This document shows positions 5,346 through 6,569 of a DNA stretch of 6,569 nucleotides, piece by piece. The stretch's first letter is position 1. Every line of letters begins with the position of its first letter. A program made the position numbers and the translations under genes. The stretch is taken from contig JASLIR010000408.1 of NCBI GenBank assembly GCA_030152125.1, positions 1 to 6,569 on the forward strand. Direction: 5' to 3'. Below the pieces are notes generated by a model. The model was not told the origin of the DNA. It did no database searches and saw nothing but the letters and a program-made list of their open reading frames with translations. Origin of the DNA: Alkanindiges sp. (lineage in GTDB: Bacteria; Pseudomonadota; Gammaproteobacteria; Pseudomonadales; Moraxellaceae).

Positions 5346-6569
5346 TTAAACAGCAATTAAATCTGCCAGTTGCTGCAATGCCTTTTCAATGCTTGGGTTT
5401 AAAGGCACCCCGGTATTAATGCGGATATAACGGCTAAAATCCTGCTGCTCGCCAAACACCACGCCCGGTACAATATTAATCTGCTGCTGCATGGCCTGCT
5501 GGTAGAGCTGCAAGCTGTCATTGCCGGGAGGCAGCTCTATCCACAACCAGTAGCCGCCTTGCGGCTGGGTAATGGACTTACATTTATCAGCAAAAATCGT
5601 CAGTACTTTTTCCCGGTACTGATGCACCTGCTGGCGTAACTTGCCGCCCAGCCGGGATAGATACGCGCGATAGGCACGGCTATAGATAAAATCGGCCAGA
5701 TACAGCTGCAGGGGCGTGTTAACCGTGGAATTAAGTGCAATAAACTTGGCCCTGAATCCGGCAATACCCTCCCCACCCACACACCAGCCCACACGGAAAT
5801 TGCGTGACAGGGTTTTGGAGGTAGAACCACACCAGATCACATAACCCTGGGTATCCCAGCTTTTGATAGGTAACGGACGCTTGGGCAAAAAACCACATTC
5901 GCCATACACATCATCTTCAATCATGGGAAACTGGTACTGCGCGGCCAGCTCGGCAATTTTCTGCTTGTCTTCATCGGACAAACAATAGGCCAATGGGTTC
6001 TGGTAATTGGCAGTTAACACACAGGCCTTGGCAATACCCAACCGCATTACTTCCTCCAGGCTGGCCAGGTCAATCCCGTATTCATTGGAAGGAATTTCAA
6101 TCACCTTGCGGCCCATATTGGCCAGCAACTGCAAATGGCCGTTAAAGGCTGGTACCGGCACAGCAATGCTGTCTGCCATCCCTGACAAGGCACTAATTGC
6201 CGCATTTAATGCTGCGGTACAGCCATTGGTAATAATGATGTCCCTGACAGCACTATAAATGCCATCTTCCGCCAGATGTTCAGACAAAGCCTGCTGTAAC
6301 TGGGGTTCACCCTCCTTGGGCGCCAGCAGGAAATTTTCCGGTTTTAAATAGGTAGCCGAGCGTTTCAGGCTACGGCGGATGGCCTCTATAGGAAATAACG
6401 CTGGGGAAAGCTGCACCGAGCCTAAAGGCACCCGCTCCTTGTGTGCGGCCGCAGCATGAATTTCATTGAGTAAATCCAGCTTGGAAATGGTCAGGGCAGT
6501 GGTATTCAGTTGGGGATAATCACTGCTTTTACGGGCAGTCGCATAATAGCCGGACTTGTATCTGGCATA
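5346..6569 (-). CDS. MocR-family transcriptional regulator (GntR/aminotransferase type), partial
   Basis: MocR regulators fuse a GntR winged helix DNA-binding domain to a fold-type I aminotransferase-like domain that senses PLP or an amino-group ligand. Here 407 C-terminal residues are visible; the frame stays open through the right edge, so the start and nearly all of the winged helix lie outside. The first visible residues, YARYKSGYYA, match the end of that domain (typical SGYYV), followed by a linker and the aminotransferase part from about residue 47. PLP-site features, numbered from the edge: N191 in YQNPL, D219/D220 in IEDDVYGE, the Schiff-base lysine K252 in GSTSKTL, R259 in FRVGW, and the carboxylate-binding type arginine R383 in RINTG. 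The overall pattern is nearest to the YdcR subgroup. The usual APG after the lysine motif is SRN here. Such regulators often control a neighbouring gene, here plausibly the co-directional transporter. The GTG at 6431 should not be taken as a start. Confidence 0.9.
   Translation of the reverse strand, partial: YARYKSGYYATARKSSDYPQLNTTALTISKLDLLNEIHAAAAHKERVPLGSVQLSPALFPIEAIRRSLKRSATYLKPENFLLAPKEGEPQLQQALSEHLAEDGIYSAVRDIIITNGCTAALNAAISALSGMADSIAVPVPAFNGHLQLLANMGRKVIEIPSNEYGIDLASLEEVMRLGIAKACVLTANYQNPLAYCLSDEDKQKIAELAAQYQFPMIEDDVYGECGFLPKRPLPIKSWDTQGYVIWCGSTSKTLSRNFRVGWCVGGEGIAGFRAKFIALNSTVNTPLQLYLADFIYSRAYRAYLSRLGGKLRQQVHQYREKVLTIFADKCKSITQPQGGYWLWIELPPGNDSLQLYQQAMQQQINIVPGVVFGEQQDFSRYIRINTGVPLNPSIEKALQQLADLIAV

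Noticed and set aside
6431..6569. GTG at 6431 as a start for an isolated aminotransferase
   Set aside because: The frame continues without a stop to the window edge, and the upstream residues match the end of a GntR winged helix and the MocR linker.

Overview
The window looks like chromosomal DNA of a gammaproteobacterium of roughly balanced base composition. The best taxonomic hint is the secreted protein at 2856-3863. It closely resembles, from memory, the 'putative solute-binding protein' (DUF6091) family that is common in Acinetobacter and other Moraxellaceae. This is a recollection of family sequence, not a search result, so the assignment is tentative. I saw no tRNA, rRNA, insertion sequence, CRISPR array or phage gene.

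Layout: a dienelactone-hydrolase family enzyme runs leftward (59-739). A 460-base divergent gap (740-1199) follows, holding a candidate leftward promoter, several short dyads and a possible 40-codon reading frame with a good ribosome binding site. Next, rightward, come an ECF sigma factor (1200-1751) and its RskA-type membrane anti-sigma factor (1748-2560), overlapping by 4 bases and clearly one operon. After a terminator-like hairpin there is an extended -10 promoter and a leader of about 160 bases with a strong hairpin, ahead of the secreted solute-binding-like protein (2856-3863). That gene ends at a bidirectional terminator (3876-3901) shared with the leftward block. The leftward block holds a 12-helix MFS transporter of the RhtX/FptX-AmpG type (3921-5282) and, upstream of it, the aminotransferase-like part of a MocR/GntR regulator (5346 to the right edge, where it is cut).

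How the genes fit together: the sigma/anti-sigma pair is a self-contained envelope-to-nucleus signalling switch, in which the anti-sigma factor holds the sigma factor at the membrane until a signal releases it. Its targets are not visible; the divergent hydrolase and the downstream secreted protein are candidates by position only. The MocR regulator and the MFS transporter are co-directional with a 63-base gap, so the regulator may control the transporter, although a plausible promoter lies inside that gap. I found no clearly unprecedented system. The least explained items are the structured leader of the secreted protein, the small frame plus dyads ahead of the sigma factor, and the absence of any ATG start for the transporter.
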